Shown piece after piece: positions 51,246 through 59,425 of a DNA stretch of 64,000 nucleotides. The DNA is taken from positions 1 to 64,000 of the forward strand of contig JBDTPN010000010.1 in NCBI GenBank assembly GCA_039932715.1. The letters are read 5' to 3'. Positions within the stretch are counted from its first letter, which is position 1; the number at the start of each line of letters is the position of its first letter. Below the pieces are notes generated by a model. The model saw only the letters and a list, made by a program, of their open reading frames with translations, had not been told where the DNA came from and did not search any database. This DNA is from ZC4RG30 sp039932715 (GTDB taxonomy: Bacteria > Pseudomonadota > Gammaproteobacteria > Steroidobacterales > Steroidobacteraceae). The translations under genes and the position numbers were made by a program.

Positions 51246-52342
51246 TGCGGATCATTGCCGCCGTCTCGCGCGATGGCGCTGCGGCACCCGTACTTGAAGA
51301 GCTGGAGCTGCAGGCGCCGCGGGCCGGCGAAGTTCTGGTGCGGATTGCAACAGCGGGCATCTGCCACACCGACCTGCGCGCGCACGCTGGCGGTGTGCTG
51401 CCCACTCCGCGTCCAGTGGTACTGGGCCATGAGGGTGCAGGTACGATTGTTGAAGTCGGCGCCGGAGTCAGGGGCTTGGCACCCGGTGACCGTGTCGTGC
51501 TTTCAGGTTCAAGCTGCGGCGTGTGCGCCCAATGTCGCGACCAGCTTCCCAGTTATTGCGTTGAGGGCATGCCACGCAGTTTCGGCGGATCGCGCGCCGA
51601 TGGTTCGACAGCCTTGAAGCACGGCGAGGAAAAGATACACAGTCATTTCTTCGGGCAGTCCAGTTTCGCCACCCATGCCATCGCGGATGCGAGTGGAGTG
51701 GTGCCGCTGGGCGACGACGTGCCGTTTGCCGTGGCCTCACCCCTGGGCTGCGGAGTGATCACTGGCGCCGGCGCGGTACTCAGCTCCTTTGGATTGCGCG
51801 CCGGTCAGACACTGGCGGTGTTTGGCGCGGGGGGCGTAGGCCTCAGCGCGGTGATGGCCGCAAGGCTGGCGGGCGCACGCGCGATCATCGTCATCGAACC
51901 TGTGGAGTCCAGGCGCGCATTGGCCCTGGAGCTGGGCGCAACCATGGCGCTGGATCCGGCGGTGGACGACGTGGAAGCCAGGATCCGCAGCACCGTGGGG
52001 CGCGGCGTGGATTTCGCGCTCAACACCACCACCCTGGCGCCGGTACTGGCGATGGCGCAGCGGATCCTGGGCGCACGGGGTGTGCTGGGGTTCGTTTCCG
52101 CCACGCGCGAGCCGTTCACGGCGCCGCTGTTTCCGATGCTGGTGGGCGGGCAATCCCTGCGCGGCATCGTCGGTGGGGATTCGCTGCCGCGCCGTACGAT
52201 TCCACAGTTGCTGGAGTTCTGGCGCCAGGGAAGATTTCCCCTCGAGCGCCTGATCACGCGATTCGCATTTGCCGATATCGCTGCTGCATTTGCGGCTTGT
52301 CGCGCGGGAACGGCCATAAAACCAGTGCTTGAGGTGACTTGA
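51245..52342 (+). CDS. Zinc-dependent medium-chain alcohol dehydrogenase
   Basis: 365 residues. Catalytic zinc ligands lie in ICHTD and GHEGAG, and the structural zinc lobe has CGVCAQCRDQLPSYC. The cofactor motif GAGGVGLS (about 200-206) and a following VIEP (acidic residue after the strand) predict NAD use. The layout resembles aryl-alcohol dehydrogenases and class III ADHs. It would oxidise an alcohol, or reduce an aldehyde, arising from the oxygenase cleavage. It starts at 51245 with a one-base TGATG overlap with the SnoaL gene; a longer reading from 51170 is not needed. Third gene of the operon. Confidence 0.93.
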   Translation: MRIIAAVSRDGAAAPVLEELELQAPRAGEVLVRIATAGICHTDLRAHAGGVLPTPRPVVLGHEGAGTIVEVGAGVRGLAPGDRVVLSGSSCGVCAQCRDQLPSYCVEGMPRSFGGSRADGSTALKHGEEKIHSHFFGQSSFATHAIADASGVVPLGDDVPFAVASPLGCGVITGAGAVLSSFGLRAGQTLAVFGAGGVGLSAVMAARLAGARAIIVIEPVESRRALALELGATMALDPAVDDVEARIRSTVGRGVDFALNTTTLAPVLAMAQRILGARGVLGFVSATREPFTAPLFPMLVGGQSLRGIVGGDSLPRRTIPQLLEFWRQGRFPLERLITRFAFADIAAAFAACRAGTAIKPVLEVT

Positions 52343-53229
52343 TGAAGCAATCCGTAATGGCCAGCCTGCGTGCGCTGGGCGACGATTTCACGCTGGCTCA
52401 AATCATGGCAACGCGCGAACTGTTCGCTGCGCTGGTGGCCGGGCCGGCCGACGTGGGCGCCGTTGTTGAGCGTGACCAGGCCTATGGCCAAGATGTGAAG
52501 CAGCGACTCGATGTATTTCATCGCGGTGATGCAGGGGCACAGCTTCCGGTAGTCGTATTCGTGCATGGAGGTGGGTTCGTGCAGGGCGACAAGGGCGCGG
52601 CGGATGCGCCGTTCTACAACAACTTCGGTGCGTGGGCCGTGCGCGCGGGATTTGTCGGCGTGACCATGACCTATCGACTTGCTCCTGCACACAAGTGGCC
52701 TGCCGGTTCCGTGGATGTGGGCGCGGCGGTGAGTTGGCTGGCCGCCAACGTGCAACGTTTCGGCGGATCGCCGCAGCGGATAATCCTGGTCGGCACCTCT
52801 GCCGGAGCCACCCATGTTGCAGGCTATTTCGCCGGCCATGGTCGGGCACCGGGATCGCAGTTGCCGGTCGCGGGTGGCGTGTTTGTCTCGGGACTTTACC
52901 GGTTCGGCAGTGACGACACGGATCCGCGCAATAACGATTACTTCGGTCCGGACCTGGCACAGCGCGCGCAATTCTCCACCGTCGCGGCACTGGTTGCGAC
53001 GCCAATTCCATGCCTTTTCACGTTGAGTGAGTTTGATCCCCCGATGTGGCATCGGCAGATGGCCGGCCTGGTCGACGCCTGTGTCACCACAACGGGACAT
53101 TACCCGCGCGTGCTCTATCTCGAAGGGCACAATCACGTCTCCAATATCATGCAGCTATCCAGTCTTGGCGATACCCTGGGCCAACCTCTGGCCAAATTCG
53201 TTCGCCAGTGCACTGGATTGGAAGCGTGA
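52342..53229 (+). CDS. Alpha/beta hydrolase (esterase/kynurenine-formamidase-like)
   Basis: 295 residues. The oxyanion motif VHGGGFVQGDKG (about 75-85) and nucleophile motif GTSAGATHV (about 152-160) are those of hormone-sensitive-lipase or kynurenine formamidase-like carboxylester hydrolases. The expected Asp and His are in FDPPMWH and LEGHNHVS near the C-terminus. It would hydrolyse an ester or amide in the pathway, such as a feruloyl or formyl ester. ATG at 52342 overlaps the ADH stop (TGATG). No signal peptide. Fourth gene of the oxygenase operon. Confidence 0.9.
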   Translation: MKQSVMASLRALGDDFTLAQIMATRELFAALVAGPADVGAVVERDQAYGQDVKQRLDVFHRGDAGAQLPVVVFVHGGGFVQGDKGAADAPFYNNFGAWAVRAGFVGVTMTYRLAPAHKWPAGSVDVGAAVSWLAANVQRFGGSPQRIILVGTSAGATHVAGYFAGHGRAPGSQLPVAGGVFVSGLYRFGSDDTDPRNNDYFGPDLAQRAQFSTVAALVATPIPCLFTLSEFDPPMWHRQMAGLVDACVTTTGHYPRVLYLEGHNHVSNIMQLSSLGDTLGQPLAKFVRQCTGLEA

Positions 53230-54611
53230 ACCTGCACCCGCTGCTCAGCGCTGCGTACCAGAGGCGGTTCGTGATCATCCTGCTGCTGGTGGCGGTGATG
53301 AATTTTGCCGACCGCGCCGTATTCTCGGTGCTGGCGCCACTGATCCGCGCAGAACTGCACCTCACCGACACGCAGATAGGGCTGTTGCAGGGCCTGTCGT
53401 TTGCGCTGCTGTACGGGTGCCTGGGTATTCCCATCGGCAGACTGGCGGAGCGCCATAGCCGTGTCCGGATCATTTCCATAGCGACGGCCGTGTGGTCGGG
53501 GGCAACTGCGCTATCAGGCTTGGCGGGCAACTACCTGCAGATGGCAGTGGCGCGAATTTCAGTGGGCATGGGTGAAGCCGGATTCACCGCTCCTGTCAGT
53601 TCGCTGGTGGCTGATCATTTCCCGCGCGAGCGTCGCGCCTCGGGCATGTCGCTGATCATGCTGGGCTTGCCACTGGGCTCAATGCTGGGTGCGATCATCG
53701 CCGGCCAGATTGCGCAGCACTGGGGTTGGCGCGCCGCCTTTTTTGTCTTCGGCGTACCCGGAGTGCTGATTGCGCTGCTGACGTGGTTCGGGCTGGCCGA
53801 GCCACCTCGAGGTCTCGCAGATGGGGGACGAGGCGAGGCACGGCAGATTCCGCCGCTGGGCCTGGTGCTGCGGCACCTGTTCAAGGTGCGTACCTTGCGC
53901 TGGATAGTCATCGGGGGCGCCATCTGCGCTATCGGCATCCAGGGCGTGTCGCAGTTCATGACGCTATTCCTGGTGCGCAACTTCAACCTGCCTATCAGCA
54001 CGGCCGGTGCGTTGTTCGGGGTGATTTCCGGCGCATCGCTGTCAGTAGGCCTGGTATCGGGTGCGTTCGGTACCGATCGCGCGTCGCTTCGCGACGTTCG
54101 CTGGTGGGTGACGGCGCCGGCCATCGCACTGGCCATTACCCCGGTGGTGTTCATCCTCGCATTCAACAATTCCATGTTCCCCCTGGTCGCATTGCTGCTG
54201 GCCGCCGGATGCTTCGGCGCGATGATTCATTACGGCCCGACGGTGGGCCTGATCCAGAACCTCACGCCAGTCAACATGCGTTCATCTGCCGCCGCTGTTT
54301 TCGCGATGCTGTATGCACTGGTGGGTTCGGGAATCGGGCCGACGCTGGTGGGATACATCAGCGATCGCGCCGGCGCGATGCAGTTCGGCAATCCGCTGTT
54401 CGCGCAGCAGTGCCGCCCAGGTCACGTCACTGCCGCCCTCGTCGAGGCCTGCGGATCAGCAGCCCGCTTTGGTCTGGCGCGTGCCCTGTCGATAACTGTG
54501 CTGGCCTTCGGGGTCGCAGCCATCTTCTTCTGGCTGGCGTCGCGCACCATCAAGGCCGATCTCGCAGGGCATGGTGCTTCAGCGACTTTGCGGAACCCCC
54601 AGGCAATCTAG
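53226..54611 (+). CDS. MFS transporter
   Basis: 461 residues with about twelve transmembrane helices. The MFS loop 2-3 signature is GIPIGRLAERHSRVRII, helix 4-5 carries GMGEAGFTAPVSSLVADHFPRERRA in parts, and the second half repeats the fold. This is the sugar-acid/aromatic-type 'spinster-like' MFS pattern (MNFADRAVFSVLAPLIRAE at the start). It probably imports the operon's aromatic substrate. The start is GTG at 53226, overlapping the hydrolase stop (GTGA). The stop lies within the convergent DUF3106 gene (33-base overlap). Last gene of the operon. Confidence 0.93.
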   Translation: MNLHPLLSAAYQRRFVIILLLVAVMNFADRAVFSVLAPLIRAELHLTDTQIGLLQGLSFALLYGCLGIPIGRLAERHSRVRIISIATAVWSGATALSGLAGNYLQMAVARISVGMGEAGFTAPVSSLVADHFPRERRASGMSLIMLGLPLGSMLGAIIAGQIAQHWGWRAAFFVFGVPGVLIALLTWFGLAEPPRGLADGGRGEARQIPPLGLVLRHLFKVRTLRWIVIGGAICAIGIQGVSQFMTLFLVRNFNLPISTAGALFGVISGASLSVGLVSGAFGTDRASLRDVRWWVTAPAIALAITPVVFILAFNNSMFPLVALLLAAGCFGAMIHYGPTVGLIQNLTPVNMRSSAAAVFAMLYALVGSGIGPTLVGYISDRAGAMQFGNPLFAQQCRPGHVTAALVEACGSAARFGLARALSITVLAFGVAAIFFWLASRTIKADLAGHGASATLRNPQAI

Positions 54612-55070
54612 TCGCTGCTCTATCGAGCCGGGGCAGCCTTTCTCGATGCCACCCGGCTGGTTACGCAACTGCTGGAAGCGCTGACGGATACGGCGACGCT
54701 CTTCCGGCGGCAAGGCCCGCAGTTGCTCGTAGCGCTGCTTGACGCGCGCGCGCTGGTCCGCAGGCATTTTGCGGAATTCGCCGCGCCGCTGCAGGATCTG
54801 CTCGCGCTGCTGGGGTTCAAGTTTGCGCCAGCGCTCGAGGCGGCCACGCGCCAGCTCGCGTGCTTCCGGTGTCATTTCCTGCCAGCGTTGCGCGCCGCGC
54901 AACAGCGTTTCCCGACGCTCCTCAGGCAAGGTGTCCCAACGGTCGCGCACGCTTTCCAGCACGCCTTGTTGCGCGGGCGTCAATTCACTCCACTTTGGTG
55001 CCGCCGCGAATGCGATGCTGCAAGTCAGCAGCAACGCGGCAGCCAGCACGGCGCGCATGCGGGTATTCAT
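54579..55070 (-). CDS. DUF3106 exported protein
   Basis: 163 residues with signal peptide (about 1-23). The rest is a helical repeat of Trp/Gln/Arg-rich units: WSELTPAQQGVLESVRDRW, WQEMTPEARELARGRLERW and LPPEERRRIRQRFQQLR, the DUF3106 pattern, which resembles periplasmic Spy/CpxP-like helical proteins. Function is unknown, perhaps envelope stress buffering, which fits its place behind a sigma/anti-sigma pair. The ATG overlaps the stop of the upstream 58-residue gene (ATGA). The 3' end overlaps the convergent MFS gene. Confidence 0.88.
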   Translation of the reverse strand: MNTRMRAVLAAALLLTCSIAFAAAPKWSELTPAQQGVLESVRDRWDTLPEERRETLLRGAQRWQEMTPEARELARGRLERWRKLEPQQREQILQRRGEFRKMPADQRARVKQRYEQLRALPPEERRRIRQRFQQLRNQPGGIEKGCPGSIEQRLDCLGVPQSR

Positions 55071-55243
55071 TTCTGCGCTCCTCGCTTCTCTTTGTCGGGC
55101 ACCGGCTTTGCAGGCGGCTTAACGACCTCATCAATGAGGTTGGCCTCGACATCCGACCATTCACCCAGAAACTCGATGAGATCCGCCGGTGGCGGCGCAG
55201 GTTTAGCCACGGGGGGAGGGGCCCCGACCTGTGCTGCTGCCAT
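55067..55243 (-). CDS. Conserved-context microprotein in sigma operon
   Basis: 58 residues, no recognised family. It has a Pro-rich start (GAPPPVAKPAPPPADLI), an acidic core EFLGEWSDVEANLIDEVV and a basic Pro-rich end. It lies between the anti-sigma-like gene (10-base gap) and DUF3106 (4-base overlap), so it is very probably translated as part of the operon. The EFLGEW core recalls short proteins I associate with sigma/DUF3106 clusters. It may adapt between membrane and periplasm or be purely cytoplasmic; no helix or signal is evident. Confidence 0.65.
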   Translation of the reverse strand: MAAAQVGAPPPVAKPAPPPADLIEFLGEWSDVEANLIDEVVKPPAKPVPDKEKRGAQK

Positions 55244-55253
55244 GACCAGCAAT

Positions 55254-55601
55254 TCAAGCACTGCCTTCCCCGGATTCTGCCAACCACTGGTACAGGTCCA
55301 GGTCCTGATAAAACTCGGGATCGACATCGTCGGTCAGCAGTTCCAGCGCGTCGGCTGTGCCAGGCAAAACCGGCTGCGGCGTGCGCGTCACCAGCATCAC
55401 GGCAAGCACGGCCGCTGCGGTAAAGCCACCGGTGGCCAGCCACCACCCCGTATGCCTGGGCGTAGCAGCGACGGCGCGCGCGCGCGCTGCAGACAGCTGT
55501 GCCTGCGTGATGTAGTCCACTTCCTCACTGGCACGCAATTGCGCGCGCAGTCGCTGCGCCAGTGCGCGGTCCCGTTCGTCCAGTTCTTCCAGGTCGCTCA
55601 T
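55254..55601 (-). CDS. Putative anti-sigma factor (DUF3619-like membrane protein)
   Basis: 115 residues. A charged N-terminal cytoplasmic helix (ELDERDRALAQRLRAQLRASEEVDYIT) is followed by one transmembrane helix (about 52-71) and a periplasmic tail with LLTDDVDPEFYQDLDLYQWLA, the acidic/aromatic box I associate with DUF3619. The start overlaps the sigma stop (ATGA). It is expected to restrain the ECF sigma at the membrane. Confidence 0.75.
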   Translation of the reverse strand: MSDLEELDERDRALAQRLRAQLRASEEVDYITQAQLSAARARAVAATPRHTGWWLATGGFTAAAVLAVMLVTRTPQPVLPGTADALELLTDDVDPEFYQDLDLYQWLAESGEGSA

Positions 55602-56155
55602 CTCAGTTCTTCACCCGTAGTGATGCGCAATGCCTCAAGCGCGCGAGACAGGTGCGTCTTGACGCTGCCTGCAGAGCAGCCCATGGCTGCAGCCGTATCT
55701 TCCACGCTCAAACCTTCCCAGACACGCAATTCGAAAGTCTCGCGCTGTCGTGCCGGTAGCCGCAACAGGGCCTGCTCCAGCTGGCTTGCCAGCTGCGCTC
55801 CCTGCAGATCGCCGGCGCCATCCGAACCTTGCGGATCGGCGATATTCTCGATGGGGTCGGCGCCGTCACCCGCATATTCCGATGATGCGCTGCCCACCCA
55901 GAAGAACAGCCTGCGCCGCAGTTTCTGTGAACGTTGCCAGTCGCGGATACGATTGACCAGTATGCGATGGAACAGGGCTGGCCACTGGCTGGCCGGCCTG
56001 CCGCCGTAAGAGCGCGCCAACCGCAGCATTGCGTCCTGGACCAGATCCAGTGCGTCGTCCCGGTCGCGCGTGGCCAGCTGGGCGCGCCGCAGCGCACGTC
56101 GTTCCACGCCCGCAAGGAAGGCATTGAGGCTGCTGGAAGTCGGAGCTGCGGGCAC
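55598..56155 (-). CDS. ECF-type RNA polymerase sigma factor
   Basis: 185 residues. Region 2 (about 18-80) has RDDALDLVQDAMLRLARSYG and FHRILVNRIRDWQR, and region 4 (about 125-180) has LPARQRETFELRVWEGLSVEDTAAAMGCSAGSVKTHLSRALEALR in the HTH span. The start is GTG at 56155. Gene order is sigma, anti-sigma, microprotein, DUF3106, a compact envelope-stress-like module. It lies 47 bases downstream of the repeat-protein gene on the same strand, so it may be read through from that gene or have its own promoter there. Confidence 0.93.
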   Translation of the reverse strand: MPAAPTSSSLNAFLAGVERRALRRAQLATRDRDDALDLVQDAMLRLARSYGGRPASQWPALFHRILVNRIRDWQRSQKLRRRLFFWVGSASSEYAGDGADPIENIADPQGSDGAGDLQGAQLASQLEQALLRLPARQRETFELRVWEGLSVEDTAAAMGCSAGSVKTHLSRALEALRITTGEELR

Positions 56156-56202
56156 GCCGGGGAGTCTATGTCACGCCGGCGCACCGGGCACTGCTTCCGA
56201 GC

Positions 56203-56559
56203 TCAGCCGCCGTGGCGACGATCGAACCTGCGTTCGATGTGGTTGCCGCGCACATCCAGTCGGTGCTCGTCGCGATTGCCACGCTGATCCAGCCGGTGTT
56301 CGATCCGGTTGCCCTTCATATCAAGCCGCTGCTCGGCTTGGTCACCACGCGGCCCATCCACCCGCTCGTTAATTCGCCCGCCCCGCGCATCCAGATGCTC
56401 ATTGATGCGTTCTCCGCGGGCATCAAGGTGTTCGTTGATGCGCTCGCCACGCGCGTCCAGTCGCTGGTTGGCGCGATCGCCGCGATCCTCGGCCATGGCT
56501 GGAATGGCCATCAAGGTCAGCAATCCCGCAGCGATAAAAGTTGAATATGTCTTTTTCAC
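56203..56559 (-). CDS. Exported 11-residue-repeat protein
   Basis: 118 residues. After a Sec signal (about 1-23, AMAED), nearly the whole mature protein consists of about eight 11-residue units of the form LDARGERINEH: three near-identical, then VDGPRGDQAEQR, LDMKGNRIEHR, LDQRGNRDEHR, LDVRGNHIERR. Leu at position 1 and Ile at position 8 repeat, so an amphipathic rod or beta-solenoid-like array is possible. Unusually rich in Arg, Glu and Asp. GTG at 56559 has GGGAGAG upstream, and 56586 is an alternative. It is upstream of the sigma factor gene. Function is unknown. Confidence 0.8.
   Translation of the reverse strand: MKKTYSTFIAAGLLTLMAIPAMAEDRGDRANQRLDARGERINEHLDARGERINEHLDARGGRINERVDGPRGDQAEQRLDMKGNRIEHRLDQRGNRDEHRLDVRGNHIERRFDRRHGG
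56330..56480. repeat. 33-bp-unit tandem repeats coding the 11-residue repeats
   Basis: The DNA shows recurring CTCATTGATGCG/GTTCGTTGATGCG and CGCGCATCCAG/CGCGTCCAG words every 33 bases, with two or three recent near-identical units at about 56385-56460. Copy number may vary between strains. Confidence 0.7.
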
Positions 56560-56692
56560 GGTGTTCTCTCCCGAATCCGGTTGCAAGGCCCTTTGCCTGT
56601 ACCGTTACAACGGCCCGGTCGATCTTCGGTTGACAGGGTTTGGCAAGCAATTAATCGCCCACGAATAGGGCAAGATACGCGCAGGAGGAATG

Positions 56693-58201
56693 ATGCGCGT
56701 TTCTGGAAAACTGACTGTGGTCGTGCTGCTTGCCGCCTGTGGCCTTGTGCAGAGTGCCGACCTTTCCGATTACGACCGGGCCGCGCAGCAGGTGGAACGG
56801 CGCAGTCGCGAGGCGCCGCGGGCCGCAACGCACGCGCACAATGTGATCCTGTTCATCGGTGATGGCATGGGTATCAGCACGATTACCGCGGCGCGCATCC
56901 TCGAAGGACAGCGCCGCGGCGAATCCGGCGAGGACAATCGCCTCAGTTTCGAGGAATTTCCCTACAGCGCATTCGTGCGCACGTTCTCGGCCAACCAGCA
57001 GGTTTCGGATTCCGCACCTACGGCCACCGCCATGGTGACCGGTTGGCATGCCAATGACGGTGCACTGTCAGTGGCGCCCACCTTGGCCTCCAACGAGTCC
57101 GATGCAAAGACGGTCGCCGCCCATTCACTGCAGACGTTGCTGGAGCTTGCGGAAGGCAGGGGCCTGGCAACGGGAATCGTGACCACCACCAGCATTACCG
57201 ACGCTACGCCCGCCGCCAATTACGCCCATACCCCCAACCGCAACTGGCAATACGCCGGCCAGTTGCCACCAACGGCAACACTTGCCGATATCGCCGTGCA
57301 ACTGGTGACCCGCCAGACTACGGGTGACGGGCTTGAAGTGGTATTCGGCGGCGGACGTGAGGTGATGACCGACACAGCGACGCCGGATCCGGAATATCCC
57401 GCGCGCATGGGCCGGCGCAATGACGCCCGCAACCTGATCAAAGAGTGGGTGGCGGCCCAGCGCGCTTCGCAATTCGTCTGGAAGCGCGATGACCTGCTGG
57501 CGGTGGATCCGAAACGCACCCGCCACCTGCTGGGACTTTTCGAGCCTGGCAACATGCACTACGAAGCAGATCGCACGAAAGACCCAGCGGGCGAGCCCTC
57601 ACTTGCCGAGATGACCCGCAAGGCCATCGAGATGCTCAGTGGCAACAGCAAGGGCTTCTACCTGATCGTCGAAGGCGGATGCATCGACCACGCACATCAT
57701 GCTGGCAATGCCTATCGGGCACTTACCGATACCATCGCCTTTTCCGATGCGGTGCGTATGGCTGCAAGCATGACCAACGCCGGCGACACGCTGATCATGG
57801 TCACCGCCGACCACAGCCACGTGCTCACGATTTCCGGTTATCCGGCACGTGGCAATCCCATTCTTGGACTGGTCAAGGCTCCGGGCGCGACTGCACCCAC
57901 ACTCGATTACAAGGGTCAGCCCTACGCGACACTTTCCTATGCAACGGGACCGGGTTTTTCCATGCAGGATGAATCGGTGCCGAGCCCACGGGTGGTCGCG
58001 CCGGGCAGGGGACAGGATCTGACCGCTGTAGACACCACTGCACCGGATTTTCACCAGCAGTCGCTGGTAGGCATGTCGGGGGAAACCCACGGCGGCGAGG
58101 ATGTAGCGCTCTATGCGCGCGGACCGGGTGCTGATCTGGCGCGAGGCGCCATCAATCAGAACGAGATTTACCACATCATGCGGCGCGCGCTGGGGTTTTA
58201 G
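56693..58201 (+). CDS. Alkaline phosphatase (PhoA family)
   Basis: 502-residue periplasmic phosphomonoesterase with a signal peptide (about 1-22). Metal and catalytic motifs are clear: FIGDGMGISTITAARI (Asp ligand), the nucleophile region SDSAPTATAMVTG (about 105), EGGCIDHAHH (zinc ligands Asp and His), VTADHSHVL and the C-terminal GETHGGEDV. This is the alkaline-phosphatase order of the PhoA family. Start: AGGAGG lies 4 bases before ATG 56693; ATG 56690 is only one base from it, so 56693 is preferred. No Pho-box was checked. It stands alone, between the repeat protein and an unknown gene. Confidence 0.93.
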   Translation: MRVSGKLTVVVLLAACGLVQSADLSDYDRAAQQVERRSREAPRAATHAHNVILFIGDGMGISTITAARILEGQRRGESGEDNRLSFEEFPYSAFVRTFSANQQVSDSAPTATAMVTGWHANDGALSVAPTLASNESDAKTVAAHSLQTLLELAEGRGLATGIVTTTSITDATPAANYAHTPNRNWQYAGQLPPTATLADIAVQLVTRQTTGDGLEVVFGGGREVMTDTATPDPEYPARMGRRNDARNLIKEWVAAQRASQFVWKRDDLLAVDPKRTRHLLGLFEPGNMHYEADRTKDPAGEPSLAEMTRKAIEMLSGNSKGFYLIVEGGCIDHAHHAGNAYRALTDTIAFSDAVRMAASMTNAGDTLIMVTADHSHVLTISGYPARGNPILGLVKAPGATAPTLDYKGQPYATLSYATGPGFSMQDESVPSPRVVAPGRGQDLTAVDTTAPDFHQQSLVGMSGETHGGEDVALYARGPGADLARGAINQNEIYHIMRRALGF

Positions 58202-58288
58202 GCAGGCCGTTGATGATGGCAACGATACCGTGTCGGGCGCGTAGAGGCGATGCTAATATCGCAGCGCACCCCCGTCACGGATTCCGGT

Positions 58289-58660
58289 ATGTCGCAAATT
58301 GAACTGCCTCGCGCGGTTGAGGCCTACTTCGCTTTTGCCGAGTTGCCGGCGACGTTGCAGGGCCGACGCTTCACCATCACCTTCACTTACATGGAGGGCG
58401 GGCGCCTGGATCGATTGCAATGGTGGTGGCAGCTCAGCACGGCCCAGGAACGTAGCGACGGATTGGCCGCGCATACGCAGCGCCAGGAAGCAGTGGAGCG
58501 ATTCCGCAAGCACATCGAAAGCTGGCTGATGAACAGCCAACGCCGATTGACGGGCGGTGATCCCTTCCCCCAACTGGAACCCGCCGTGGCGCCACGCGTT
58601 GCCGAGCCGACCTACTCGGAAACCGAGCTGGCATACGCGCGCATGACCGCTGGCAGGTAA
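58289..58660 (+). CDS. Hypothetical protein
   Basis: Not recognised. 123 residues without signal or membrane helix. It has TITFTYMEGGRLDRLQWWWQLS, a Trp-rich short strand, then AVERFRKHIESWL and a Pro-rich tail. Start ATG at 58289 has CCGG upstream only, so translation may be weak. It overlaps the MerR gene end on the other strand by about 49 bases, which is unusual and weakens the case. A conserved cytoplasmic protein is the simplest reading. Confidence 0.5.
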   Translation: MSQIELPRAVEAYFAFAELPATLQGRRFTITFTYMEGGRLDRLQWWWQLSTAQERSDGLAAHTQRQEAVERFRKHIESWLMNSQRRLTGGDPFPQLEPAVAPRVAEPTYSETELAYARMTAGR

Positions 58661-59379
58661 TCCGCCAATCCGGGCGCCAGCGTTTCATATCGCGCCCTGA
58701 AGTCCGGGTGCGATGCATAAAGGTCGGCCAGGCCTGCGTATCGCGACGCAGGGCAGGGCTTGCCCCACATGCCGGAAACCCACGCCCGGTGCCTGACCAG
58801 CAGTGCGTTGAGCGACGGATGCCCCGCAGGAGTCCGCTGCAGGCAGTGTTGGGCCAGCGCCGCTTCGATCACTGCCAGTTCCTGCATGCGGGTTGCAATT
58901 GCGCCTGCACCCTCGACCTTGAGGTGACGGTGCGAGATTTCCAGCGATTCGCGCATTGGTTCACCGAACCGTTCCACCAGCTGGGCCTCGTATTCGGCCT
59001 GCTTCGCCGGTGAAAATCCCGTGTAAAGCTGCTTTGTATCCATCTTCGGTCCTCCTTCAAGTTCGGCAATCGTGCGGTCGACGGTTGCAATCAAATCCCG
59101 GTAATGCTCGGTGCGTTGCATCAGTTGCTGGCGGTGTTGTCGCAGCCGGTCAACCCGGCCGCGGTCACTGTCATCCAGCAGTGTGGCTATGGCGTCCAGC
59201 GGTAGCCCCAGCTCCCGGTGCAGCAGGATCTGCTGCAGGCGCAGCAGCTCCTCGCGCCCGTAGTAGCGGTAGCCGTTGGCGCCCACCTGCGCCGGGCGCA
59301 GCAGCCCGATCTGGTCGTAATAGTGCAGGGTGCGCACGGATACTCCGGAGAGGCGGGCCAGCTGTTTGACGGTATGCAT
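58612..59379 (-). CDS. MerR-family regulator with TipAS ligand domain
   Basis: 255 residues. The N-terminal MerR HTH (about 1-70) has TVKQLARLSGVSVRTLHYYDQIGLLRP and NGYRYYGREELLRLQQILLHRELG. The coiled coil at about 75-110 and the TipAS domain (about 125-250) with GFSPAKQAEYEAQLVERFG and YASHPDFRARYE follow, as in antibiotic-sensing TipA-type activators. It probably binds a peptide or hydrophobic drug and activates the promoter between itself and DUF6152. ATG at 59379 is preferred over GTG 59385; a MerR-type promoter lies directly upstream (59392-59422) and leaves little or no leader. Confidence 0.93.
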   Translation of the reverse strand: MHTVKQLARLSGVSVRTLHYYDQIGLLRPAQVGANGYRYYGREELLRLQQILLHRELGLPLDAIATLLDDSDRGRVDRLRQHRQQLMQRTEHYRDLIATVDRTIAELEGGPKMDTKQLYTGFSPAKQAEYEAQLVERFGEPMRESLEISHRHLKVEGAGAIATRMQELAVIEAALAQHCLQRTPAGHPSLNALLVRHRAWVSGMWGKPCPASRYAGLADLYASHPDFRARYETLAPGLADYLPAVMRAYASSVSE

Positions 59380-59391
59380 TGACACGCAGGC

Positions 59392-59422
59392 ACCTTAGAC
59401 TCTGACGTCAGGGGAGGGTCAA
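59392..59422 (-). promoter_or_regulatory. MerR-type promoter with 19-bp spacer and palindromic operator
   Basis: Minus strand TTGACC (59422-59417), a 19-base spacer (59416-59398) containing the palindrome TGACGTCA, and TAAGGT (59397-59392). MerR activators act at 19-bp spacers, and the palindrome lies between the two elements. The predicted start of transcription is at about 59385, six bases before the MerR ATG. Confidence 0.7.
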
Positions 59423-59425
59423 GTC

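Noticed and set aside
51805..53136. 443-codon minus-strand frame across the alcohol dehydrogenase and hydrolase genes
   Set aside because: Crosses two clear genes of the opposite strand and has no domain.
56330..56480. CRISPR-like repeat array
   Set aside because: The 33-base periodicity is in-frame protein repeat coding without unique spacers between conserved repeats.
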